Assembly: GCA_045612665.1 (NCBI GenBank)
Contig: JAZKZO010000017.1
Location: 1-44,919, forward strand
DNA length: 44,919 nt
Source: RGIG2000 sp045612665
GTDB taxonomy: Bacteria > Bacillota > Clostridia > Oscillospirales > CAG-272
Direction of reading: 5' to 3'
The notes under the pieces were generated by a model. That model made no database searches and was not told where the DNA came from. It saw nothing but the letters and a program-made list of their open reading frames with translations. The translations under genes were made by a program, and so were the position numbers. Positions 32,634 to 39,497 of this stretch are shown here, one piece after another; positions within the stretch are counted from its first letter, which is position 1, and the number at the start of each line of letters is the position of its first letter.

Positions 32634-34532
32634 ATGAAGCACGGATTTGTAAAGGTTAAGGCATTCTCGCCCGAGCTACGAGTAGCCGATATAAAATTTA
32701 ATACTGCCAAAATTATTCAAGCGATTTGGGACAGTGCCGAAAACGGTGTTAAGGTGCTTGTGCTTCCCGAGCTTTGCGTTTGTGGAGCTAGCTGTGGCGA
32801 TTTGCTTTTACAGCCCGCCTTGCTCGACGCGTGCGAGATAGCGCTTGACGATATTCGTGCATCAAGTGAGGGCAAGGATATTGTCGTTTTTGTTGGTGCT
32901 CCACTAAGAGGCGCTTCGGCAATTTATAACTCTGCTGTCGCAATTTGCAACGGAAGCATCTTGGGAGTTTTCCCAAAAACAACTCCGTCAAGCTATACAG
33001 GGGCGCGCGATTCCCGTTATTTTTCAAGTCTTGCAACCGATAGCGAGGTTAAAATTTGCAAGCAGGCGTACGATCTTTCAAGCGAATGTGTGCTTGAATG
33101 TGAGTCTATGCCGTCGCTCAAAATCGGTGTCGTAATCGGTGATGATGCCCTTTCGTTTAAGAGCTTTTTTGGTGGAAGATGCCAAGACGGTGCTACCGTG
33201 ATTGCTCATCTTGATGCAAGATGCGCGCTTGTCGGCTCTTATGAGCGCAAGGTGCAGTCGCTCGTAGCGCAAAGTGCAAAGTATAAATGTGCAATCGTGA
33301 GCGCGAGCGCAGGTGAGGGCGAAACCTCGTCGGATATGCTATTTGCGCCACATAATATTATTTGCGAAAATGGCGAAATTCTTACACAGAGTGGACCTTT
33401 TTCCGCTAAAAACGGCGAATGTGTGTCTGAAATTGACACAGAACTTCTTACAGGAGCGCGAGCCACAGATGCAAGCGTGCAGGAGTTCGCCTCTACCACT
33501 CCGTTTAGCCTCAAGAGTGAAAAAACCACTCTTACGCGCAAAATTGACGCTTATCCGTTCGTTTCGGGCGATAAGGACACCTACGAGTTTATTTTAACCG
33601 TACAGGCGAGGGCGCTTGCAAAAAGGCTTGTCGCCTCACATTCGAAAACCGCGGTGCTCGGAATCTCGGGCGGTCTTGATTCAACGCTTGCCCTTCTCGT
33701 TTTGTGCCGTGCAATCGACCATCTCGGTTGGGAAAGAGAGAAAATTCACGCGATTACGATGCCGTGCTTCGGCACTACCAAGCGTACAAAATCAAACGCA
33801 ACTCTACTTTGCGAATCGCTTGGCGTAACCTTTAAGGAAATCAACATTGCCGATAGCGTAAGGCTTCATTTTAAGGATATCGGTCATAGCGAGGACGACC
33901 ATAGCGTAACCTTTGAAAACGCCCAAGCGCGTGAGCGTACACAAATTCTTATGGACTACGCAAACCGTACAGGCGGACTCGTTGTCGGCACGGGCGATTT
34001 AAGCGAGATTGCCCTCGGTTGGTCAACCTATAACGCCGACCATATGTCGATGTATAATCCAAACTGCGATATTCCAAAAACGCTTGTGCGCCATCTCGTT
34101 TATCACGAGGCGATGCTTTGCGAGGGCGAATGCCGTGATATTTTAAGCGATATTCTCGACACTCCCGTATCTCCCGAGCTTCTCCCACCTGACGAAAACG
34201 GACAAATCGAGCAAAAGACCGAGGACCTTGTCGGCCCTTACGAGCTTCACGACTTCTTCATTTATAATTTCGTAAGAAGGCGCTTTGCTCCGTCGAAGAT
34301 TTACCGGCTCGCAAAATACGCGTTTGACGGAAAATTTGACGAACAAACAATATATAAGTGGCTTGGAGTGTTTATAAAACGCTTCTTTACACAACAATTC
34401 AAGCGCTCCTGCTCTCCTGACGGAGTTAAGGTTGGCTCGGTTTCCCTCTCGCCAAGAGGTGAATTCTTGATGCCAAGCGACGCGACCTCGTGGGTATGGC
34501 TTGACGAGCTTGAAGCAAATAAAGACTATTAA
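32634..34532 (+). CDS. nadE: NAD synthetase with an apparently inactive glutaminase domain
   Basis: NadE converts nicotinate adenine dinucleotide to NAD. The 632-residue protein starts MKHGFVKVKAFSPELRVADI after AAAGGGG. The N-terminal nitrilase-like glutaminase domain spans about 1-290 and keeps Glu in VLVLPELCVCG and Lys in GVFPKT. At the nucleophile position, however, it reads KIGVVIGDDAL where the family has GVEICEDLW, so the catalytic Cys is Gly. The C-terminal synthetase has LGISGGLDSTLAL (PP-loop) and DLSEIALGWSTYNADHMS. It may use free ammonia or another amide source. It is followed by an Lrp-type gene. Confidence 0.93.
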   Translation: MKHGFVKVKAFSPELRVADIKFNTAKIIQAIWDSAENGVKVLVLPELCVCGASCGDLLLQPALLDACEIALDDIRASSEGKDIVVFVGAPLRGASAIYNSAVAICNGSILGVFPKTTPSSYTGARDSRYFSSLATDSEVKICKQAYDLSSECVLECESMPSLKIGVVIGDDALSFKSFFGGRCQDGATVIAHLDARCALVGSYERKVQSLVAQSAKYKCAIVSASAGEGETSSDMLFAPHNIICENGEILTQSGPFSAKNGECVSEIDTELLTGARATDASVQEFASTTPFSLKSEKTTLTRKIDAYPFVSGDKDTYEFILTVQARALAKRLVASHSKTAVLGISGGLDSTLALLVLCRAIDHLGWEREKIHAITMPCFGTTKRTKSNATLLCESLGVTFKEINIADSVRLHFKDIGHSEDDHSVTFENAQARERTQILMDYANRTGGLVVGTGDLSEIALGWSTYNADHMSMYNPNCDIPKTLVRHLVYHEAMLCEGECRDILSDILDTPVSPELLPPDENGQIEQKTEDLVGPYELHDFFIYNFVRRRFAPSKIYRLAKYAFDGKFDEQTIYKWLGVFIKRFFTQQFKRSCSPDGVKVGSVSLSPRGEFLMPSDATSWVWLDELEANKDY

Positions 34533-34542
34533 GGAGTTTATT

Positions 34543-35022
34543 ATGGAAAAGATTTTGACTTTACTTGAAAACGATGCAACCCTCACCGCTGACGAGCTCT
34601 CCGTGATGCTCAAAAAAGAGGTTGGAGAGGTTAAAAATATGATTGAAAAGTACGAGCGCGACGGAGTTATCCTCGGCTATCAAACGGTAGTTGACTGGGA
34701 TAAAACCGACCGTGAGTACGTAAGCGCGCTTATCGAGGTTAAGGTTATGCCTCAAAGAGATAAGGGCTTTGACAAGATTGCTGAAAAAATTACACTTCAT
34801 CCCGAGGTTAAGGCACTCTATCTTATGTCCGGTGGATTTGACTTCACCGTTCTTATCGAGGGCAAAACTATGAAAGAGGTTGCTTATTTCGTAGCGCAAA
34901 AGCTCGCTCCTATCGAGTTCGTTACTTCAACCGCTACTCACTTCGTTTTGAAGAAATACAAGGACAAGGGTGTTGTTTACACCTCGCCTGAAAAGGATGA
35001 GAGAGGTAACATTCCACTATGA
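34543..35022 (+). CDS. Lrp/AsnC-family regulator
   Basis: The 159-residue protein has an N-terminal winged helix (LTADELSVMLKKEVGEVKNM) and a C-terminal RAM/ACT-like ligand domain (VKALYLMSGGFDFTVLIEGK). Members sense amino acids and control their metabolism. The ATG at 34543 follows AAGGAG; a longer frame to 34501 lies inside nadE. The stop overlaps the aminotransferase start as ATGA, so the pair is coupled and the regulator may respond to the substrate or product of that enzyme. Confidence 0.92.
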   Translation: MEKILTLLENDATLTADELSVMLKKEVGEVKNMIEKYERDGVILGYQTVVDWDKTDREYVSALIEVKVMPQRDKGFDKIAEKITLHPEVKALYLMSGGFDFTVLIEGKTMKEVAYFVAQKLAPIEFVTSTATHFVLKKYKDKGVVYTSPEKDERGNIPL

Positions 35023-36191
35023 TAGATTACTCAAAGATGCTCTGTGATACGGTGCAGGAAATCAAGCCGTCGGGCATTCGAAAATTCTTCGATATGCTTT
35101 CCGATATGGGCGATGATGTCGTTGCACTCACAGTAGGTCAGCCTGATTTCGTTACCCCGTGGCACATTCGCGAGGCAGCAATCGACTCTCTTGAAAAGGG
35201 AAAGACCTACTACACCTCGAATGCAGGTATGCCGGAGCTACGAAATGAAATTTCGAGGTATATGAAAAGAAAATTCTCGCTTGACTACGAAAGCGACGAG
35301 ATAATCGTTACTGTCGGCGGAAGCGAGGCTATTGATATTGCAATCCGTTCTCTTGTCAATCCGGGAGATGAGGTAATTTTGCCAACTCCCTCGTTCGTTT
35401 GCTACGAGCCTATTGCAAAAATGTGCGGTGCAAAGGTTGTTACGGTTGAAACAAAGCTTGAAAACAACTTTAAGCTCACTGCAAAGGAGCTACGCGAGGC
35501 TATAAGCGACAAAACAAAGCTTCTTATTCTCCCGTTCCCGAACAATCCAACAGGCGCGATTTTGACAAAGAGCGAGCTTGAGGAGCTTGCCGAGGTGCTT
35601 CGCGATACAAATATCGCGGTTCTCTCCGACGAAATCTATGCCGAGCTTACATACGGTAAAAATCACGTGTCGATTGCATCAATTGACGGTATGCACGAGC
35701 GTACGATTATCGCAAGCGGATTTTCAAAGGCTTATGCTATGACAGGCTGGCGTCTTGGTTATCTTTGCGCGCCAAAGCCTCTTGCAGTTCAAATGCTTAA
35801 GCTTCACCAATTTGCAATTATGTGCTCACCTACCGCTTCACAGTTTGCGGCAACAGAGGCTATGAAAAACGGTGATGACGATATCGAATATATGAGAAAC
35901 GAATATAACAGACGTCGTGTTTTCATTCTCGAGGGACTTCGCAAAATAGGCATTGAGTGCTTTGAGCCCGAGGGCGCATTCTATATCTATCCAAACGTTG
36001 GCAAATTCGGACTTTCAAGCGAGGAGTTTTGTGAAAGACTCTTGTTTGAGCATAAGTGCGCTATCGTTCCCGGTACTGCCTTTGGCGACGGTGGCGAGGG
36101 CTTCGCAAGAATTTCCTACGCTTACTCGGTAAAGCATATCTCCGAGGCACTCAAGCGCATAGAGGCGTTTGTTAATTGCCTCCTTTGTTAA
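35019..36191 (+). CDS. PLP aminotransferase (class I/II, aspartate/aromatic type)
   Basis: The 390-residue protein has the fold-type I aminotransferase motifs: LTVGQPDFVTP, VGGSEAIDIAIRSL, LPFPNNPTGAI, LSDEIYAELTY and SGFSKAYAMTGWRLGYL with the PLP Lys at about residue 235. It pairs with an Lrp regulator, a common arrangement for PatA-like enzymes acting on aspartate, aromatic amino acids or branched-chain amino acids. Its last residues (NCLLC) come from an inserted element; the probable original end (NRLKSEK and stop) is still present at 36808-36831. The enzyme should remain functional. Confidence 0.93.
   Translation: MIDYSKMLCDTVQEIKPSGIRKFFDMLSDMGDDVVALTVGQPDFVTPWHIREAAIDSLEKGKTYYTSNAGMPELRNEISRYMKRKFSLDYESDEIIVTVGGSEAIDIAIRSLVNPGDEVILPTPSFVCYEPIAKMCGAKVVTVETKLENNFKLTAKELREAISDKTKLLILPFPNNPTGAILTKSELEELAEVLRDTNIAVLSDEIYAELTYGKNHVSIASIDGMHERTIIASGFSKAYAMTGWRLGYLCAPKPLAVQMLKLHQFAIMCSPTASQFAATEAMKNGDDDIEYMRNEYNRRRVFILEGLRKIGIECFEPEGAFYIYPNVGKFGLSSEEFCERLLFEHKCAIVPGTAFGDGGEGFARISYAYSVKHISEALKRIEAFVNCLLC
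36150..36176 (+). repeat. 27-bp direct repeat, left copy (aminotransferase 3' end)
   Basis: Bases 36150-36176 (CTCAAGCGCATAGAGGCG...) recur exactly at 36784-36810. They flank the two palindromic elements. Confidence 0.9.
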
Positions 36192-36290
36192 AGGGAGGGG
36201 GACCACGTTAGTGGTGGAAGGATTGTTTTGTTTTGCATACAATCCCTCAGTCTCACATTCGTTCGACAGCTCCCTTCCTCGAAAGGAGCC
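36177..36290 (+). mobile_element. Non-coding palindrome-ended element (MITE-like)
   Basis: The left end has CTCCTTTGTTAAAGGGAG and CCAC-GTTA-GTGG then GGAAGGATTG. The right end has CAATCCCTC then CTCCCTTCCTCGAAAGGAG. It has the same ends as the element at 36325-36769 but no gene inside. CTCCCTT-type elements of this sort are common in Clostridia, from memory. Confidence 0.75.
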
Positions 36291-36324
36291 AAAACGGGGC
36301 GTTTGTTAAAAAGCTTCAAAAATA

Positions 36325-36769
36325 GCCTCCCTTGGAGCAAGGGAGGGGGACCACGCTAGTGGTGGAAGGATTGTTAACAATGTTCAAACACTGTAAACCA
36401 TTAGTTCCTCTCGCGAAGGTGTTGCGAAAAAACATGACAAAAGAGGAAAAACACCTTTGGTATGATTTTTTAAGGAAATATCCCATAAAATTTGTACGCC
36501 AAAAGGTGTTGGGTCCATATATCGCCGATTTCTATTGTGCAAAAGCAAAGCTCGTAATTGAGCTTGACGGTTCTCAACACAGTTCCGAAAGCGGAGCCAA
36601 GCACGATGAAGAACGAACACATTTCTTAGAAAAAGAGCTTGGAATAAAAGTTGTTCGATTTTCCAATCTTGATATATGGAACAAATTCGAAGGAATATGC
36701 CATCTCATTGACAAAGAGGTGCAATCCCTCAGTCAGCACAGCTGACAGCTCCCTTAGATTAAAGGAGCC
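36325..36769 (+). mobile_element. Palindrome-ended element carrying a DUF559 gene
   Basis: The left end (36325-36373) has CTCCCTTG-GAG-CAAGGGAG, CCAC-GCTA-GTGG and GGAAGGATTG. The right end (36722-36769) has CAATCCCTC, GTCAGC-ACA-GCTGAC and CTCCCTTAGATTAAAGGAG. The DUF559 ribosome site lies in the left end, and its stop is in the right end. The GGCGTTTGTTAA at 36299-36310, between the elements, is a third partial copy of the flanking repeat. Confidence 0.75.
36380..36745 (+). CDS. DUF559 endonuclease-like protein inside a repeat element
   Basis: The 121-residue protein (MFKHCKPLVPLAKVLRKNMT...) has KEEKHLWYDFLRKYPIKFVR, GPYIADFYCAKAKLVIELDG, QHSSESGAKHDEERTHFLEK and VVRFSNLDIWN. This is the DUF559 pattern, related to very-short-patch repair and restriction-endonuclease folds, with D in YIADFYC and ELDGSQH as likely metal ligands. 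The ATG at 36380 is preferred to a TTG at 36332 inside the element end. The last residues (QSLSQHS) are encoded by the right element end. Activity and role in mobility are not established. Confidence 0.88.
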   Translation: MFKHCKPLVPLAKVLRKNMTKEEKHLWYDFLRKYPIKFVRQKVLGPYIADFYCAKAKLVIELDGSQHSSESGAKHDEERTHFLEKELGIKVVRFSNLDIWNKFEGICHLIDKEVQSLSQHS

Positions 36770-36832
36770 TACTAGCAGAAGTTCTCAAGCGCATAGAGGC
36801 GTTTGTTAATAGACTCAAAAGCGAAAAATAAG
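36770..36832 (+). pseudogene. Displaced 3' end of the aminotransferase gene
   Basis: From 36775 the frame reads AEVLKRIEAFVNRLKSEK and stop, against SEALKRIEAFVNCLLC in the current gene. It includes the right copy of the 27-bp repeat (36784-36810). It is the probable original gene terminus, cut off by the two elements. Confidence 0.8.
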
Positions 36833-36861
36833 AAATTTTAAGACACTATAAGGAGAAAATT

Positions 36862-38760
36862 ATGAAGAAAAGACTTTTTATCGCCTTGCTCGTTGCAATC
36901 GTTGCCTGTCTTTTTACCCTCTCGATTAGTGCCAAGGACGAGGTAACCTTGACAAGTGGCGAAACAGCAGATTTTGAAACAGTTTTCAAGATCGGCTCCG
37001 TCAACTGGAAAGGACTAGATGGTGTAACAACCAAGGTTGACAATGTTGTAACCGGATATAACACAGGCTACACAAAGAACGATATCGTTCATGTTACATT
37101 CCCTGATGAGATCAACGGAATCGAAAGCAACTTCCTTTTTAGCAGTTCTACAAGCATCAGAACCATCACATTCGCCGCAACCGATACATTCTTTATCAAC
37201 GGCGACAATATGTTCTCGAGCTGCTCCGTTACAAAGGTAACATTTAACCCTAACTGTGTTGTTGATTTCAGAAAGGGTAACTTTGTGGACTGCGAATCAC
37301 TTACACAGATCACTTTCCCTAAGTTCATCTCTCTTGCAGGAAGTGCGTTCAAGGGCTGTTCTAACATGGTAGCTACAAACGAGCTTGTATTTGCAGAGGG
37401 CATGAAGGAAATCGGCGGACACGCGTTCAACGGTTGTTCTAAGCTACGCGGTACTGTTTATTTCCCTGCATCTCTTGAAACAATACAGGAATATTCTTTC
37501 CAAAATTCAGGCTTTGACTATTTTGACCTTAGCAAATGCTCAAGTTTAACCGTGGTTGGTGGCGGATACGGCGGACCGTTTACCGATTGCAACAATATCA
37601 CAAAGCTTGATATGAGTGGTTGCACAAGCTTGACTGAACTAAAAAAGGGCAACCTTGCCTCAAGCTGTGATAATTTGGTTGAGGTGATTTTGCCACCTAA
37701 CCTAACTAATATCTCTCACAAATCCTTTGCTCATTGTTATAAGCTACAATCTATCGTGCTTCCCGCTTCCATGGAAACCGTAGCGGACGAAGCGTTCCAT
37801 TCAGCAAGAAGCGGTCAGACAATAAAGACCTTTACCTTCTATATACAAAGCGATGTCGTATTCCACGACCCATATGCATGGCGCGATTCTGGTGCAAAAA
37901 TAGAATTTGTATTGCTAAACGGCGTTACTGTAGAAAGCTTTAAGGCTGTAAACACTCATGCGGCTATTACAGGTGCGACAACAGTCGACTACCTTGACCC
38001 TGCTAGCAAGTGGCAACACACGGCAGGTGGCACACTAACAAATCACACAATCGTAATAAACTACTGTAACTCTCTTGCTCTAACAAAGAGCCACTCTGCA
38101 ACTGACACAATTTGTGGAAACGACGATTATTGCTCGGACTGTGGTTATCACACCTTGACTCCACACGTTGGCGAGCCATCTGTAACTTATCCAAACGGAT
38201 ACACAAAGAGCGGTCTTGCTCAAACCTGCCACCTTGCAGCTTGCAACGGCAACATCAAGACAACTCTAAAGCCGATTTTCGAAACCGTTGGCTACTCCGT
38301 TAAGGAAAAGGGTGGATACGGAATTGTCTCGACCTTCTATGTAAATCCAACCGCGCTTAAGGCGTACGAGGATATGAACGAAAAGCTCACAATCGGTATT
38401 ATCGTTGCTAACGCAAAAACTATCGGTCAAGATGCGTTTATGACAAAGGGCGACGACGGAAAATACAAGCTCAATGCGACAAAGGGAATTCAGGTTGAAA
38501 TGTCCGACGTTTATTCAAGAATAGATGCAACTCTCGATCAATTTACCCAAGATGCAGTAGACCTCAATCTCGTAATTGCGCTCTACGTTATCGATGAAAA
38601 TGGCGTTTCGTTCGTTCAACACGAGGGAACTTACGCAGGCGAGGTAACAAAGGGCGAGTCAACTCTTGATATCGTAACTATTTCAAAAATAGCCGAGCTC
38701 ACAAACGTAACTCTTCCATTCGTTGTTCCAACACCGTCAGAAAACGAAGAAAACGAATAA
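36862..38760 (+). CDS. Secreted BspA-like leucine-rich repeat protein
   Basis: The 632-residue protein has a signal peptide, MKKRLFIALLVAIVACLFTL followed by SISAKD, with likely cleavage after SA. LRR_5 repeats of BspA type run from about 75 to 330 (units like LTQITFPKFISLAGSAFKGC and LVEVILPPNLTNISHKSFAH). A short Cys-rich segment (ICGNDDYCSDCGYH, about 415) leads to a C-terminal beta-rich module (about 460-610). This module resembles that of the protein at 39498-41546 and includes LVIALYV followed by FVQ or FIQ. No LPXTG anchor was seen. BspA-like proteins often mediate adhesion; the ligand is unknown. Confidence 0.85.
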   Translation: MKKRLFIALLVAIVACLFTLSISAKDEVTLTSGETADFETVFKIGSVNWKGLDGVTTKVDNVVTGYNTGYTKNDIVHVTFPDEINGIESNFLFSSSTSIRTITFAATDTFFINGDNMFSSCSVTKVTFNPNCVVDFRKGNFVDCESLTQITFPKFISLAGSAFKGCSNMVATNELVFAEGMKEIGGHAFNGCSKLRGTVYFPASLETIQEYSFQNSGFDYFDLSKCSSLTVVGGGYGGPFTDCNNITKLDMSGCTSLTELKKGNLASSCDNLVEVILPPNLTNISHKSFAHCYKLQSIVLPASMETVADEAFHSARSGQTIKTFTFYIQSDVVFHDPYAWRDSGAKIEFVLLNGVTVESFKAVNTHAAITGATTVDYLDPASKWQHTAGGTLTNHTIVINYCNSLALTKSHSATDTICGNDDYCSDCGYHTLTPHVGEPSVTYPNGYTKSGLAQTCHLAACNGNIKTTLKPIFETVGYSVKEKGGYGIVSTFYVNPTALKAYEDMNEKLTIGIIVANAKTIGQDAFMTKGDDGKYKLNATKGIQVEMSDVYSRIDATLDQFTQDAVDLNLVIALYVIDENGVSFVQHEGTYAGEVTKGESTLDIVTISKIAELTNVTLPFVVPTPSENEENE

Positions 38761-38764
38761 CAAC

Positions 38765-38798
38765 AAAAAATCCACACTCGATTGAGTGTGGATTTTTC
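38765..38798. terminator. Bidirectional terminator between LRR and Fic genes
   Basis: Ten-base perfect stem ATCCACACTC (38770-38779) and GAGTGTGGAT (38784-38793) flanked by A and T runs. Confidence 0.85.
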
Positions 38799-39404
38799 TT
38801 ATAACTCGCTTGCCTTATACAAATTATAGCCCTCGTAATAATAGCTATGGTCGATGCCCTTCATAAACAGCTCCCTATCGCCCGTATCGACAACGAGCGC
38901 CTCTCTCAAAACAAATTTGATTTCGGTATCCCTTATCGGGCTTCTCTCCATTGCCAAAAGGTAATCCTCTTTGTCAACTCGCGACCAGTCAATCGCTTTG
39001 CCGAGCTCCTTTTTCAAAACAAGATCGAGCCATATTCTCGTGCTTCTGCCATTTCCCTCGCGAAACGGATGAGCTATGTTCATTTCAACGTACTTTTCCA
39101 CTATTTGTTCAAAGGTGGACTGTGGCATTTTGTCGATTGCCTTAAGCGACTCCTTCAAATACATAAGTGGTGCAAATCGGAAGCTTCCCTTTGCAATATT
39201 AACCTCTCGTAGCTTTCCTGCAAAAGCATATATATCGCCAAAAAGATGCTCGTGAATATATTTGAGGGATTCGAACGTGCCCGCATCAAGTGAGTCAAGC
39301 GCACCGCTTTCAAAAAGCTCAACCGCGCGCGTTTTGCTGATTCTTTCCTCTTCTCTTGCGAGAAGCGCAGAATCCGTTATTCCAAGCTTGTTTTCAAGTG
39401 CCAT
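38799..39404 (-). CDS. Fic/DOC family protein (AMP-transferase type)
   Basis: The 201-residue protein has the full Fic motif HPFREGNGRSTR at about residue 113, matching HxFx(D/E)GNGRxxR with catalytic His, acidic metal ligand and phosphate-binding loop. HEHLFGDIYAFAGKLREVNI and FRFAPLMYL are the usual flap segments, and RSPIRDTEIKFVL the usual C-terminal helix. Such proteins transfer AMP or other groups to target proteins; many form toxin-antitoxin pairs. No obvious antitoxin gene is adjacent, so autoregulation or a distant partner is possible. It has its own promoter (39434-39462). Confidence 0.93.
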   Translation of the reverse strand: MALENKLGITDSALLAREEERISKTRAVELFESGALDSLDAGTFESLKYIHEHLFGDIYAFAGKLREVNIAKGSFRFAPLMYLKESLKAIDKMPQSTFEQIVEKYVEMNIAHPFREGNGRSTRIWLDLVLKKELGKAIDWSRVDKEDYLLAMERSPIRDTEIKFVLREALVVDTGDRELFMKGIDHSYYYEGYNLYKASEL

Positions 39405-39433
39405 AACCGTCCCCCTTTCAATTCTTTATATAT

Positions 39434-39462
39434 ATTTTACCACATTTTTGCAAAAAAATCAA
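39434..39462 (-). promoter_or_regulatory. Promoter of the Fic gene
   Basis: Minus strand: -35 TTGATT (39457-39462), 17-base spacer, -10 TAAAAT (39434-39439). It begins right after the upstream terminator. Confidence 0.65.
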
Positions 39463-39492
39463 TAGAAAACAGCCACATATGTGGCTGTTTTT
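39463..39492 (-). terminator. Terminator of the second LRR gene
   Basis: Perfect 24-base palindrome, AAACAGCCACAT with ATGTGGCTGTTT (39467-39490), followed by T on both strands. Confidence 0.75.
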
Positions 39493-39497
39493 ATGTT

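Noticed and set aside
34143..34613. 156-codon minus frame opposite nadE and the Lrp gene
   Set aside because: It spans two well-supported genes on the opposite strand and has no start signals.
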